Assembly (NCBI GenBank): GCA_023053545.1
Contig: JAKZAN010000004.1
Span: 10,168,001 to 10,232,000 of the forward strand
Length of the DNA: 64,000 nucleotides
DNA from: Lepidurus packardi
Taxonomy: Eukaryota > Arthropoda > Branchiopoda > Notostraca > Triopsidae
Direction: 5' to 3'
How positions within the stretch are numbered: the stretch's first letter is position 1; every line of letters starts with the position of its first letter. Below, piece by piece: positions 1 to 11,746 of this stretch. Made by a program: the position numbers and the translations under genes. Below the pieces are notes generated by a model. The model did no database searches and was not told where the DNA came from. It saw only the letters and a program-made list of their open reading frames with translations.

Positions 1-423
1 TAGTATGGATCGTTGATTTCTGTCTCTTTGCTGGTGTTGGGCGAGCTGTGAAAATACCTTCCGGGAAAGAAATGGAACATGCTCAAAGTCCGTTCAATTA
101 TGGAACTGATATCCGGGCCTTAAGACGGTTATAACGTCAACTTTTTACGATATTGGAACAGATTGCAAGGGTTTGCTGACCAGTTTACAGGGCATTCGGT
201 GGGCTGTTACCGAGGTTAAAAGTGTATAGAACACACACTAGATGGCTATGTTAACATTCCAGTAAATCAAGTTTAATGTAAACTGTAAATGGTAAAGTCA
301 GGTATACGTTAAGTGTGTTTTTTTCTGACGATGTACAGTTTAGTAAGTATATTTTTTCACTATTTTTCTTTGTACTGTAGTTACAGTAATTATATTTTAT
401 TGTTAGGACTTGTAGGAAGTTAA

Positions 424-788
424 GGCCACGGTGTACTGCAAGTAGTTTATCTTTTTGCCAAAAGATGGCACTAATGTGATACCATATCTCGTACTAATTT
501 CATAAACTTTAAACAAAGAATTAAAAGAAACAGAAAGAGATAATCGAACAAATATTTTTTCTAAAAGTATCTAGATGGTAAATGATTTATTTAAAATTTT
601 CATAACTTGAACGCTATCGAAATAGTGAAACCGGTATTAAAAAATGAAAACCTGTGGGTAAAACAGATTCATACATCCCATGCATTACTGTCACAATACA
701 ATTTCATTATATTGTACAGGGAATGGGAATTTTTGAATCAAAATTTGCGACACTGTAGCGCCATAAGGGATTCCAGTATGTCGTGGCC
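424..788 (+). mobile_element. MITE with TTAA target duplication, copy 1
   Basis: The element begins GGCCACGGTGTACTG and ends CAGTATGTCGTGGCC, giving terminal inverted repeats of about 15 bp with three mismatches. It is bounded by TTAA on both sides (420-423 and 789-792). TTAA duplications are typical of piggyBac-type transposition. It carries no transposase frame. A related copy in the opposite orientation lies at about 30355-30702, which supports a dispersed non-autonomous family. Confidence 0.75.
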
Positions 789-2911
789 TTAAAGTAGTAA
801 AATAGTAAAATAAAGAATAATAGAATAAATAAAATAAATAGGCGAAAGCCTACGCTGGTATAATTATTTTTTAAAAAGAATAATAATAGTTAGTGCTTTT
901 AGCTTCGTTTGGAGTTGACTTCAGGTCGAGATTTGTAAATCTTCTTGAACATTTTTCAAACATATCTGTTGCTTAAAGTGTAAACTACCTTATAAGCAGG
1001 AAACACTGAAAAACGCGTTATTTATCCATATTGCAAAGAAGTTTCAACTTGCATTACCTGAATACAAACTAGAACAAAACACTTAAGTAGGAGCAGTTGA
1101 AAATTGTTTAGCAGTCAAGGAAAAAAAGTTACAGCAACATTATTTTTGTTTTGTTTTTTCTTTTTCGCTTTTGATAGGAAATTTACGAGTGTTTTGCTTT
1201 TAATGGTATTTCCAAGGATCGCAAACAGACTCATTATGTTGTCTAAACAACGCTTAATTGTGTAGCGAGAGTCCAACTTGTTACTTCAGCATTCAGATTT
1301 TCCTTAAAGTTTAATAACAACAAAACCCCGTCATGAGAGCGCTGAAACGAGAAGGAGCAGAGGAGCAGATGTATATTGATTCAGGCGCCAAGCTCCCAGG
1401 GGCGTCCTAGTGCATTCTCTCATGCATGCAGCACATCCCAAAAGCTTTACCCTCCTTGCTCAGGACTTCCTACTTTAGAAACCTGGCATCCACGCTCCGC
1501 CTTCTTGACTGAATGTACGCGCATGCACCGCCAACAACAAACATTCTAATATCGCCGCTTTTGTGAGTGTCTAGAAACATCTTTGACTCTGAATATTAAC
1601 ACTTATTATCATTCTTATTTCGCAATTTCCATAGAATGACGCATTTTTTATTATTCTTTCTGTGAATGCTGATTTTTATCAGAAATAATTTCAAGACATG
1701 ATTTTTAAGAAATTTTCCCCCAGTTTGTTCGCGACATGTGTTTGCTTTTTAGATATTTATTTATTTTGGGTACCGAAAGTAAGCTCAAAGGAAAGTGAAA
1801 GTAGAATAAAAGGAAGTGTCAAGTGACAAACTATAGAGTTAGGAAGAAAAAGTTTACTATTGTACTCCTTGCTCCCCAACAAAGGATGCAAGAGACATGT
1901 GTCGTCTTGAAAAATGAAGACTCTGCTCCTTTTCGGTTTTTCTTGGGATACTTTTGGAACCAAAGAAGCTGAAGAAGGAGTTTCTTCAAGTTCTCTTCCC
2001 TTTTGCAGTCTTTGTATCATTCCTTAAAAAAAAAAAAAAAGAATATTCGGTGTTCGGCCCACACTTTATAAAATGGATGGGGCTCTGTTGTTCCGTAAAA
2101 CACGCCTTTTGTACTTTTTTTTTTTTTTTAACTTTAAATAGTTGTATTATTTCTTATTTTTTTCTACCTTCTTGCTTCTTTGATTTCATGGGACTTCTGC
2201 AAGAAAACATTTCTTTGTATGTGCGTTTTGTAAAGAAAGTAACGATTTTCCGAGTTGCTTGGCCCGCAACACCACAGCCGCTAATTTGCGGGACAACAAA
2301 GGACTTATTATACCCACAAACCACACACTACAGTTGCTCCAAACCACGCCCCCGCAATTACGTTGCTTGGAACGTAGCGCCCAAAAGTTGAACCTCCCTG
2401 CGCAGGCGCAAACAGCAAGATTTTCTTTTCTGTTTTTTTTTTTTTTTTTTTTTTTTTCGCTTTTCACCCGCTCGGTCCCTATTGGGGTTCATCTTCGAGG
2501 CCAGAATCAGTGCGATCCTGACCCTCGTGTCAGGCTGAATCGCTCCACGTGTCTTTTAAAAATCTTTTTTAAAAAATCGCTGATCAAGACGTTTTCCCTT
2601 TCACGGAAATAATTCCTTAACAAGAAATACCCCAAAGCGGCTTAAAGGATCAAGTAAAAGCGGTATTTTTTATTACGAAACCATCGCCAAAGTTGCTTAG
2701 AAGAAGCTTTTTAACGTTAGTATGGAGCTGCCAAAAGGGTTCCCAAGTAGCTCTGATTAAATCGAAGCTTCGTGGGCGTGGCTTAAGCAGTATTTCCAGC
2801 CGTATTTGCGAGTCGCCAAGTGCTATTTTTTTATTTGAATTCTATGCGTGTCCGGAAAATCTGCAGTAAAAGATTGAAAGATTAGTACATAAAAAAAGGG
2901 GGTGTTTCCGC

Positions 2912-3063
2912 ATGGGTTCGTGGTTGGTAGTGCTCTTCTTCGCCCAGTTGTCGACAAGTGGAACTGAACTCGGGCAGAGTCGAGAGATTGTCGTGCTGGC
3001 GTGGATGGCAGCAAACGTCATTGTGCCACTTCTCATTCCTTTGTCTGCTGACTTGGAAAATGG
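2912..3063 (+). other. Possible alternative first exon with signal peptide
   Basis: An ATG at 2912 opens a 51-codon frame beginning MGSWLVVLFFAQLSTSG, which looks like a secretory signal peptide. It runs to AATG followed by GTTAGT, a usable donor that leaves one nucleotide. The next CadN exon (3762) needs exactly one nucleotide from upstream, so the phases match. If used, it would give a short CadN starting in the middle of the ectodomain. The rest of the encoded peptide is not recognisable, and a chance ORF remains quite possible. Confidence 0.22.
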
Positions 3064-3199
3064 TTAGTAACTATGCCAGATTTTCACGCCGCCCGGCTCC
3101 ACTTCTGTCTTCTCACCCAAAAAGCAAGAAGAAGAGCGAATAACCACTTGTGATGAGTGGCGAAACGGGAGACCGTCTTTCGTTGCCTCCTCATGAAAA

Positions 3200-3755
3200 A
3201 AAAGGGGGGTGGGGTGACATGCTAGTAGAAAGTTTGCTCTCATCCCGAGATTCTTGGCATTTGAATTTTGTTTTCCAGTATTTTTACTATTTTTTTCACA
3301 TTAAAATTAGTATTAAATGTATCAACAGTCTTTGAGTTTATTGGGGTGATGAAAGTTAAATTAACTAAAAATGCTTTTTCGTTTTCGCCAAAAGAGGGTG
3401 GGCTGACATGCTAGTAGATAGTTTGCTCTCGGCCCGAGATTCTTGCCATTTGAATCTGTTTTCCAATATTTTACTAATGTTTCCCATTTAGATGAGTATT
3501 AAATGTATCAACAATCTTTGAGTTTATTGGGGTGACGAAAGTAAAATTAACTAAAAATGCTTTTTCGTTTTCGCCAAAAGGGGGTGGGGTGACATACTAG
3601 TAGATAGTTTGCTCTCGGCCCGAGGTTCTTGCCATTTGAATCTGTTTTCCAATATTTTACTAATGTTTCCCATTTAGATGAGTATTAAATGAATCAACAG
3701 TCTTTGAGTTTACTGGGGTGACGAAGGTTAAATTAACTAAAAATTCTTTTTCGTC
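3200..3755 (+). repeat. Three tandem repeats (about 182-190 bp) abutting a splice acceptor
   Basis: Units begin near 3207, 3397 and 3580 with a GGGTGGGGTGACAT-like core and share the phrases TTTGCTCTCGGCCCGAG and TCAACAGTCTTTGAGTTTA. Each unit ends in a T-rich CTTTTTCGTTTTCGCC segment. The last unit ends CTTTTTCGTCTTCTAG, the functional acceptor of the first visible CadN exon. Confidence 0.85.
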
Positions 3756-3761
3756 TTCTAG

Positions 3762-6700
3762 TGACCAAATTTATCCGGATTGGCATCGCAGACAAGAACG
3801 ACAACCCGCCGTACTTCGATAAAGCCTTGTACGAAGCTGAAGTGGACGAAAATGAGGATATCCAACACACTGTGCTCACCGTTACTGCGAAAGACCTCGA
3901 CGAATGTAAGTCATTTTACTTTACTTCAGAATCTTTATTTCTGCATCTTAATTCAGCATGTATAAGCTAAAAAAAAACCGTTAGAAATGTGAAGATTCAA
4001 AAAAATAATGAAAACACCATCTGGCGGCAGAAATGTGAGGTTTTTGCTCTATCCCAAAGTGCAATTTAACTCACATTTTTTTCTTTTTTTTGGGTGGCGG
4101 GGGGCAGAATGGAGGTGAAAAGAATCTGAAATAGGACATTTTCTTTTTTGTGGGGGGGGGAAGAGGGGTTTCATTTACTTTTTGGAAGAAGTTGAAAGCG
4201 TTCCACTGCTTCGTTGGCTCCTGTTTTTCCTTTCGGGAGCAAATCGAGAAAGAAGCGGGACATGTATAGAGTTCCTAACCTAGTTTTGCTGCAACGTTGG
4301 GCATTCCACTATTTTTTATTATTTTTTTGGCATTTACTTGGTGAAGCAGGAGATGGAACAGTAGCATAAGACGAGGAAGAAAGGGGGAAAGAGAGAAAAA
4401 GAAGGGGAGAACGACATGAAGCCTCTCTTAGTTTCTCAAGCGAATTGAATGGAAAATGTGGGAACTTTTTATGCAGAGTGTATCATATAGCGACAGAAGA
4501 GACGCCTAAAGTGTTGATTTGAGAGGCTTTATGTTTTCTCCACAACTCTGGAAAAAATCGTAAAAAATAAGTACACGAAAAGTTTACTTGCTCTCGAGTT
4601 GTTTGGGTGTGCTGGAGATTTTTTGGTGTTTTTTGTTTTTAAGTACTGGACTTGTTCCTGGAGGCACCTCGAGCTGTAGAAATATCTAGCCATCCAAGCT
4701 CCAAGCGAGTTAAATGGAAAACAAGTTGGAAGCCCCTTTTTTTTTTTTTTTTTTTTTTCTGGAGTTTCTTGTTGGGCGTAAGAGATCTATGCTTAGGGAT
4801 GGGCGAGAAGAAGCGAGGGCAAGTAATTAATGGGAGTAGCAAGTACAGAAACACTTCTTAAGAGGGGAGGGATAACCAGTAAATGTAAATACCAGTATTT
4901 TGTTCTTTTTTTTGAGGAGGAGGAGCTTAAAAGAAGCTTAAAAGCTTAAGAGTGGGTTACTGTTTGGTATGCTTCACACGCGTACTTAACAAAGTCAGAT
5001 GTGCGGGTGCGGGGGAACGGGTTTTAGAGGGGTGGCGGTAAAGGCTGGAAGTTACGGGCCGAACTTGAGACTGGGCGCGACTGGTTAAGTAAAGTTGACG
5101 TTTTAGGGCTAATGTCGAGCCGGGAATGACCCAAGCTAAATGCCTTGGTGTCGACTGTCGAGCGAGAGTTTTATGGGGGGTCTGCGAAGTTTATTAACTC
5201 TGTATTTTATTTTTTTTCTCTTCTAAATTTGTTTTGTTTAGCGTCGAGGATTCGGTATGAAATCACCCGAGGAAATCTGGGCGGAGCGTTCGCGGTGAAG
5301 AACATGACTGGCGCGATTTACGTGGCGGGGCCTTTAGACTATGAAACTCGCAAACGAGTAAGTTTTATTTCTATTTTATTTCTATTTTTTAGTATTGTTA
5401 TACTTTGGTCATTTTTTTAAAGGCAAAGCTGGTTTCCTTATTCGGGGTGTCTGAAGGAGGTATAGATTTTTTTTTAGAAGGGATTTGAATGTATTTTGCA
5501 AGGCTTTTCAGGCGTATTTCCTTTTGAGGAGTTGGAATTTAAGAGTTGGGAACTTTTCTCCGATTTCTAAGATTCTCTCCGGTTCTTCTAATCTTCTAAG
5601 ATTTCTCCGATTTCTAAGATTCTCTACAACATTTCTCACTTTTCTGCTCTTGATCAAAAGATCTTGAAAAAAGGAAGAATTTAGGGCAAAAGTGTTGAAC
5701 ATATTTTTGCCGTGTTCGTGCTGTTGCGGAAAATTTGTTGCAAAAAGTTCGTTTTTACGGACCATAAAAAGGGAGGAGCCCTTTGAAGCGAGAAATTTGC
5801 CGTTTTTTTTTTTTTTTTTTTTTTTTTTAAGTTAAATGAACGGTGTGAGCAAAGGTGGTTATGGTAGGTAAACTCATGTCGCGTTAGCGTTTAGTGCATA
5901 CATTGTAAAGTTTTGTTCAGCTTTTTGTTCACTTTATCTAAAAGTGGGGGATAGTAAGGATAACGGTTTTGAACTTCTGGTTTTTCGAAAAAAAAAAATA
6001 AGTTCGAAATTTTGGGGAAATTAATGTTAGGGTTTCCAGTTTCCAAACGTTAACAGTTTTCGTGTTATTAACGATTGCGACAATTATGAATTTTGGCTTG
6101 TGTTCTTCAAATTACCGTCTTTAATTAGCTGATGACTGATTACAGCGGAGAGGTTCTGCTTTCGTAATTCCCGTCTAAATATGCAGCGAACCTAGACAGG
6201 GTTTGGCGTGCGGAATGGCCTGCATTGCCGTGCGGAATTGCTTTGAGGATGAATTTGCTGATTGACAAAGTCTTTTGTCTTTCTATGGGGTTTCTCATTA
6301 TTATTCTTGGGGTGGAAAGGAAAGAGAATTAACATGAGCAATAAACAGGAATGAGTGAGTTTGAAGGAAAAGGCTTTTAAAGCTAGCAATATCCTGCAAC
6401 TTGAAAGTTGACTTTTCACTTGGAAAGGAAGCTGGCTGCATAGATTGTTAGTTCGGCTCTTTTTTTCATTTTGATTCATTTCCCGGGAGATTCACAATAA
6501 GCTTAAATTTCCAGCCAAATGAGAGATTTATACACCATTTTGCTTAACAACACGTTGCCTAGCCAGCAGCTCCTCCTTTTAGCTAAACTTGTTGAAAGAG
6601 AAGCTGCGTGTTCCGGATTTGTATTGAAAGACCCCCCAAAAAGCGAAAAAAAGAGAAAGAGGCAAAGGGAAAGAAACCTTTTTATTAAACGAATGAATTG

Positions 6701-9700
6701 GGGGCGTAATCTTTCAACAGTACGAGTTGCGATTGGTGGCGTCGGATAACTTGAACGAAAACTACACGACGGTGGTGATCCACGTGAAAGACGTCAATGA
6801 CAACCCGCCAGTTTTCGATCGACCCACGTACGAGACTCAAATCACTGAAGAAGATGATCGCAATTTGCCCAAACGCGTCTTACAGGTGCTTTACTTCATT
6901 GCCAGCAAGCTCCGCCCACCTCCGTCGCACTCTTTTCGTTGTATTCGTAGTCGCACGATTGTTTGGGCTCATGCAAATCCACGCTTTGTTTGTTGTACGT
7001 TTTGAGTTTTCATTATGCATGATTTGTCTTGTTTTTTTCTTTGTTTTCTTTTGCACCTGCAAGTACGAGTTGACTTTGGTAGCCTCCGATAGCTTGAACG
7101 AGAATGTTACCACTGTAGTGGTCCATATCAATGACGCCAATGATTTGCCGCCCGTCTTCAATCAATCGCTTTATGAAGCTGCACTCCTGGAAGAATCCAC
7201 CCAACCCCTCCCTCGAGTCCTCCTCCAGGTCCGTTTTCATCCCCATCCCTTTTTAAGGGGAAAAAAAAAAAAAATTTTTTTTCAAGAAAATTTTTTCCCC
7301 CAAAAGTTTCTGTTTATTGCACGGAAGGCATGGAAAGGGAAGGTGGTAGTGCATGAAGTCAGTCCGAACCCGTTTATTTATTTATTTTTGCAATTGAGCA
7401 CTTTAGACTAGATTTAAAAAAAACAACAAAAAAACTTATGTTTATGAATGTCGTTCCAGGTGACGGCAACAGATGGCGATAAAGATCGGCCTCAGAATAT
7501 CGTTTATTTCTTGACGGGCCAAGGAATTGATGCTGACAACCCCGCCAATTCCAAGTTTGATATCAACAAAACCACTGGAGAGATTTACGTGCTCAAGGTA
7601 ACATCCCTCCTTTTGCAGTCCTCAAAAAAAATCTAAAAAATTGAATGCTTTGCTTGGCTTGAATGCCCATAAATTTTCAAGTGTTCAATTTCCTGAAGAT
7701 TTCTCTTTTTATTCACTAAAAAAAAGATTAAGACACATAGAAATATAGTGTGGCTGGTCGTTTATAGCTAAGGAAAGCGATGGCAAGATCTATAGAGTTG
7801 GTTTATACTGTGTTGTATTTTTCCAGCCACTGGACCGCGATCAACCTAACGGACGTCCCCAATGGCGTTTCACGGTGTTTGCGCAAGATGAAGGCGGGGA
7901 AGGCTTGGTTGGTTACGCGGATGTGCAAGTCAACTTGAAGGATATTAACGACAACGCGCCCATTTTCCCCCAGGGCGTCTATTTTGGCAACGTGACGGAA
8001 AACGGCACTGCTGGTATGAAAATAATTTTTGGCTGGTATAAAAAAAAATCAAGTAAAATGGGAAATAGTTTTTCTTCATCCAACGTTATTTTTGCTCGTT
8101 TCCCGATAAAGAGTGGAGGAGAAAGGGGATGAGAGAAAAAAAAAACTCTAATAACATTTTTAGAATGGTAGAATTGACTTTTTTTGGTGTGTTTTTTTGG
8201 GTCCTTTCCCACAGGAATGGTGGTGATGACCATGACAGCCGTGGACTATGACGACCCTAATGAAGGCACCAATGCCAAGCTGACATACTCGATAGAGAAA
8301 AATGTCATCGATGAGAATACGGGCATGCCCATCTTCGAAATTGAACCCGAAACGGGGGTTATCAAGACGGCAGTTTATGGCCTGGACCGCGAGAAGACGC
8401 CTGATTATTCCATTCAAGTTGTCGCCATGGATGGAGGAGGCTTGAAAGGTAATAAAATAGACGACATAACGGATGTTGTTAAAAAAAGATAATAAGAAAC
8501 ACCAAACAATCCCATACAAAAGTTGATTGGAAACTAAAAGTTTCCAATTTTTTATTTTTTTATTTTTTGGGCGAATTTGTTTTTTGTTACTTCATTCCGA
8601 GGAAAGAAGCGAATGAACTTAAACTCTTGGTAACTTGTATGTGTATATTTTCGTAATTGGATTGGAAAAATTGGATTGGAAACTAAAAATTTCCAATTTT
8701 TTTTTTTTATTTTTTGGGAAGGTGTTTTTTATTACTTAATTCCGAGGGAAGAAGCGAATGAACTTAAACTCTTGGTAACTTGCATGTATATTTTCGTAAT
8801 TGGATTGGAAAAGTTGGATTGGAAACTAAAAATTTCCAATTTTTTTTATATTTTGTGGGAATGTGTTTTTTATTACTTAATTCCGAGGAAAGAAGCGAAT
8901 GAACTTAAACTCTTGGTAACTTGTATGTGTATATTTTGTTGGGAAGGAAGGCCTATCTATTTATCTTATTTTTTGGGGGAAATATTTTGAGTTTTTTGTG
9001 TGTTGAGAGAAGCTGTTTGTCGGGAGAGGCAGTTATTAATTGCTCCATCGCTACATTAGAGATAAAAGCGATATTGGGAGAATTTTCCATCTATTTTTTC
9101 GGGCATGTGTGTTTTTTCCGTTTGCTCAAGTAGAATATTGTGTTAGCTTAGAAGGATGCAGAAACGGAGTTGCGTTGTTTATGGGAATTTCTGGGGAATG
9201 GAATTGGGAAATCGAGATTGCAGATTGGTCGGGCTGTCATCCGCAAACTTTACTGTTGGAAGTTTTTTGCTAGACATTTGATTAATTTTGCGGATGTTCG
9301 CGAATTTGTGGAACGGGCGAAATTGATTCCATGCATAAAACCATGCTTTTTTTTAGAGTATATTCTTAGACTAGAAAGAGTGAAATCCAATTTTTTTCCA
9401 ATTTTTTTCCAATTTTAAGGGTTTGGAAAGAGACGTTGGGGGATTTTAGCACAGGAAGTTGCTAGCTTCCGGTGTAAGTGGCTTGCTAAAATTGTCGGCC
9501 TTTTCCTCGCTGTTTCTGTGAAGCGAAGCGAGCTTTCTTTTCATTAATGAGAAATGCAAACAATGCTCAAACTACAGGAGTTTTTCCACGCAGCGATTGT
9601 CTACAAGAATCTGTGTTGTGTTTACGAGGATATCGTGCACTTTAAAGATACAGTATGATGCCGCTTTTTGTGATCACTGGCTATTAGAATCAACCGCTTT

Positions 9701-11689
9701 CTCGAATCCAGTTTTAAAGGGCCGATTCAAAGTGATAACATTCACAGTATCTTAATCGGTTATTAGAATCACACTTTCGGATATTAGAATCGATTACAAA
9801 AGAATTTTCATGTGCAGTAACGAAACTTCAGTAGTGATTGCTACGTAAACTTTGCATATTGACCAATGACATTTGCTTTTACGTCATTTTGTCATATCAT
9901 GTTATTTCCAGTCTACTTAGGGCAAATCCCTTCTAAACTCCCAAGTCAATTAAATGAGCAGGTTATTCTATTGAATGACCAGTTCCTTGAATTGACTGGG
10001 AAAATTAGAAGGGAAATCGTGTTGAGAACCCTACCTAAGCGTAGGAGAAGGCTTCAAAGGGGCGGTGTTAGTTGTGTTTCAGACGCGTGGTTATATAAAA
10101 ATGGTGACGAAGAAGAAAAGAGGTGGTTTAAATGTAAAAGAGAAGTTGCGGCTCATGGGAAATTATGACAAGTTAAAGTTAAAAGATTTGCCACAAAGGG
10201 AAGCGGTCGTTAAGTTAGGAATCTCTCAATCATCTCTATCAAAATTGTTGATAAGTTACGAAGTAACGAACGAAGTTCATTACGAAGTAAACAATAGTGG
10301 TTATAGTGAATTTACAAAAAGGTAAACATGCGGGAAAGTAGGAAAAAGTAGGCAATGCTTTGTTTCTTTGGTTTAAACAAGCCAGTTCGTTTCACACGCC
10401 GATTAATCGTAGCATTCTATTACATATTTCCGATTTTCTAGTAGAATCTCCGCTTAATAGAATGAATATTTACTTGACAAACATAATCACAATAAGGGGC
10501 ATATACTGTAAACTGTAATTAAACTTTCTATGAATGTATTTCTTGAAGAAGGTACCCAAACGAGCTATATTTTGTTATTTATTAGTCTAAAAACAAATAT
10601 AGGATCTACCCTTGTTTTTCTTTATAAGTTAGGAAGTAACGAACGAAGTTCATTACGAAGTAAACAATAGTGGTTGTAGTGAATCTAGAAAAGGAAAACA
10701 TGTGGGAAAGTAGGAAAAAGTAGGCAATGCTTTGTTTCTTTGGTTTAAACAAGCCAGTTCGTTTCACACGCCGATTAATCGTAGCATTCTATTACATATT
10801 TCCGATTTTCTAGTAGAATCTGCGCTTAATAGAATGAATATTTTCTTGACAAACAATCACAATAAGCGACATATACTGTAATTAAACTTCCTATGAATGT
10901 ATTTCTTGAGGAAGGTACCCAAACGAGCTATATTTTGTTATTTATTAGTCTAAAAACAAAGATAGGATATACCCTTGTTTTTTTTTTGTTATCTTTATTT
11001 TAATTAATTTTTTTTTGTATTTTTAGGGACGGGAACGGCTTCGATTCGAGTGAAGGATATTAACGATATGCCACCGCAGTTCACTAAAGCCGAATGGTAC
11101 ACCGAAGTAGATGAAACGGACGGCTCAGCGTTGCCAGACACGCCGATTTTAACGGTGACAGTCCACGACGAGGACGAAACCAACAAATTCCATTACAAAG
11201 TGATGGAAAGTAGCGGTTTTGGAGCTGATAAGTTCACCATGGTCCGGAACTCGGATGGGACGGGCTCCCTGAAAGTCGTCCAACCCCTCGATTACGAAGA
11301 TAAACAGCAACGTAATGGATTCCGCTTCATGATCCAAGTCAATGACAAAGTAAACACCTCAACATGCCCTTTTGTTGTACCCAATAGCTCACTAAAATGG
11401 GGTCATTTTCTGCTCTTTCAAGGGTGAAGATAACGACAATGACAAGTACCATGTCGCCTACTCCTGGGTGAATGTGAAATTAAGGGATATTAACGACAAC
11501 AAACCGGTTTTTGACCGCGCAAACATTGAAACTTCCGTTTATGAAAACGCCGAAGTAGGAAAATCGTTGGAAACCTTCCGCGCCACAGATCCTGATCAGG
11601 TAAAAATTGGATTTGAGGGTTTCGTGTGGGGAACATAAAGGGAGGATCTGTCTTGTCCTGAGGAATTGAAAAGCGAGGGAGCTTAAAAC

Positions 11690-11746
<57 letters not shown>

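Larger units (their letters stand above)
1..3761. other. Non-coding region 5' of the first visible CadN exon
   Basis: No cadherin-type reading frame is visible on either strand. The stretch holds a TTAA-flanked MITE (424-788), long T and A runs (for example around 2430-2457) and three tandem repeats at 3200-3755 that run into the CadN acceptor. The first visible CadN exon starts in the middle of a codon, so this is most likely the 3' part of a long CadN intron, and the N-terminal cadherin repeats lie left of the window. A short ORF at 2912-3063 is treated separately as a possible alternative first exon. Confidence 0.6.

Noticed and set aside
1954-2612. Overlapping ORFs around long T tracts
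   Set aside because: They translate homopolymers into Phe or Lys runs and show no domain. Both strands are open by composition.
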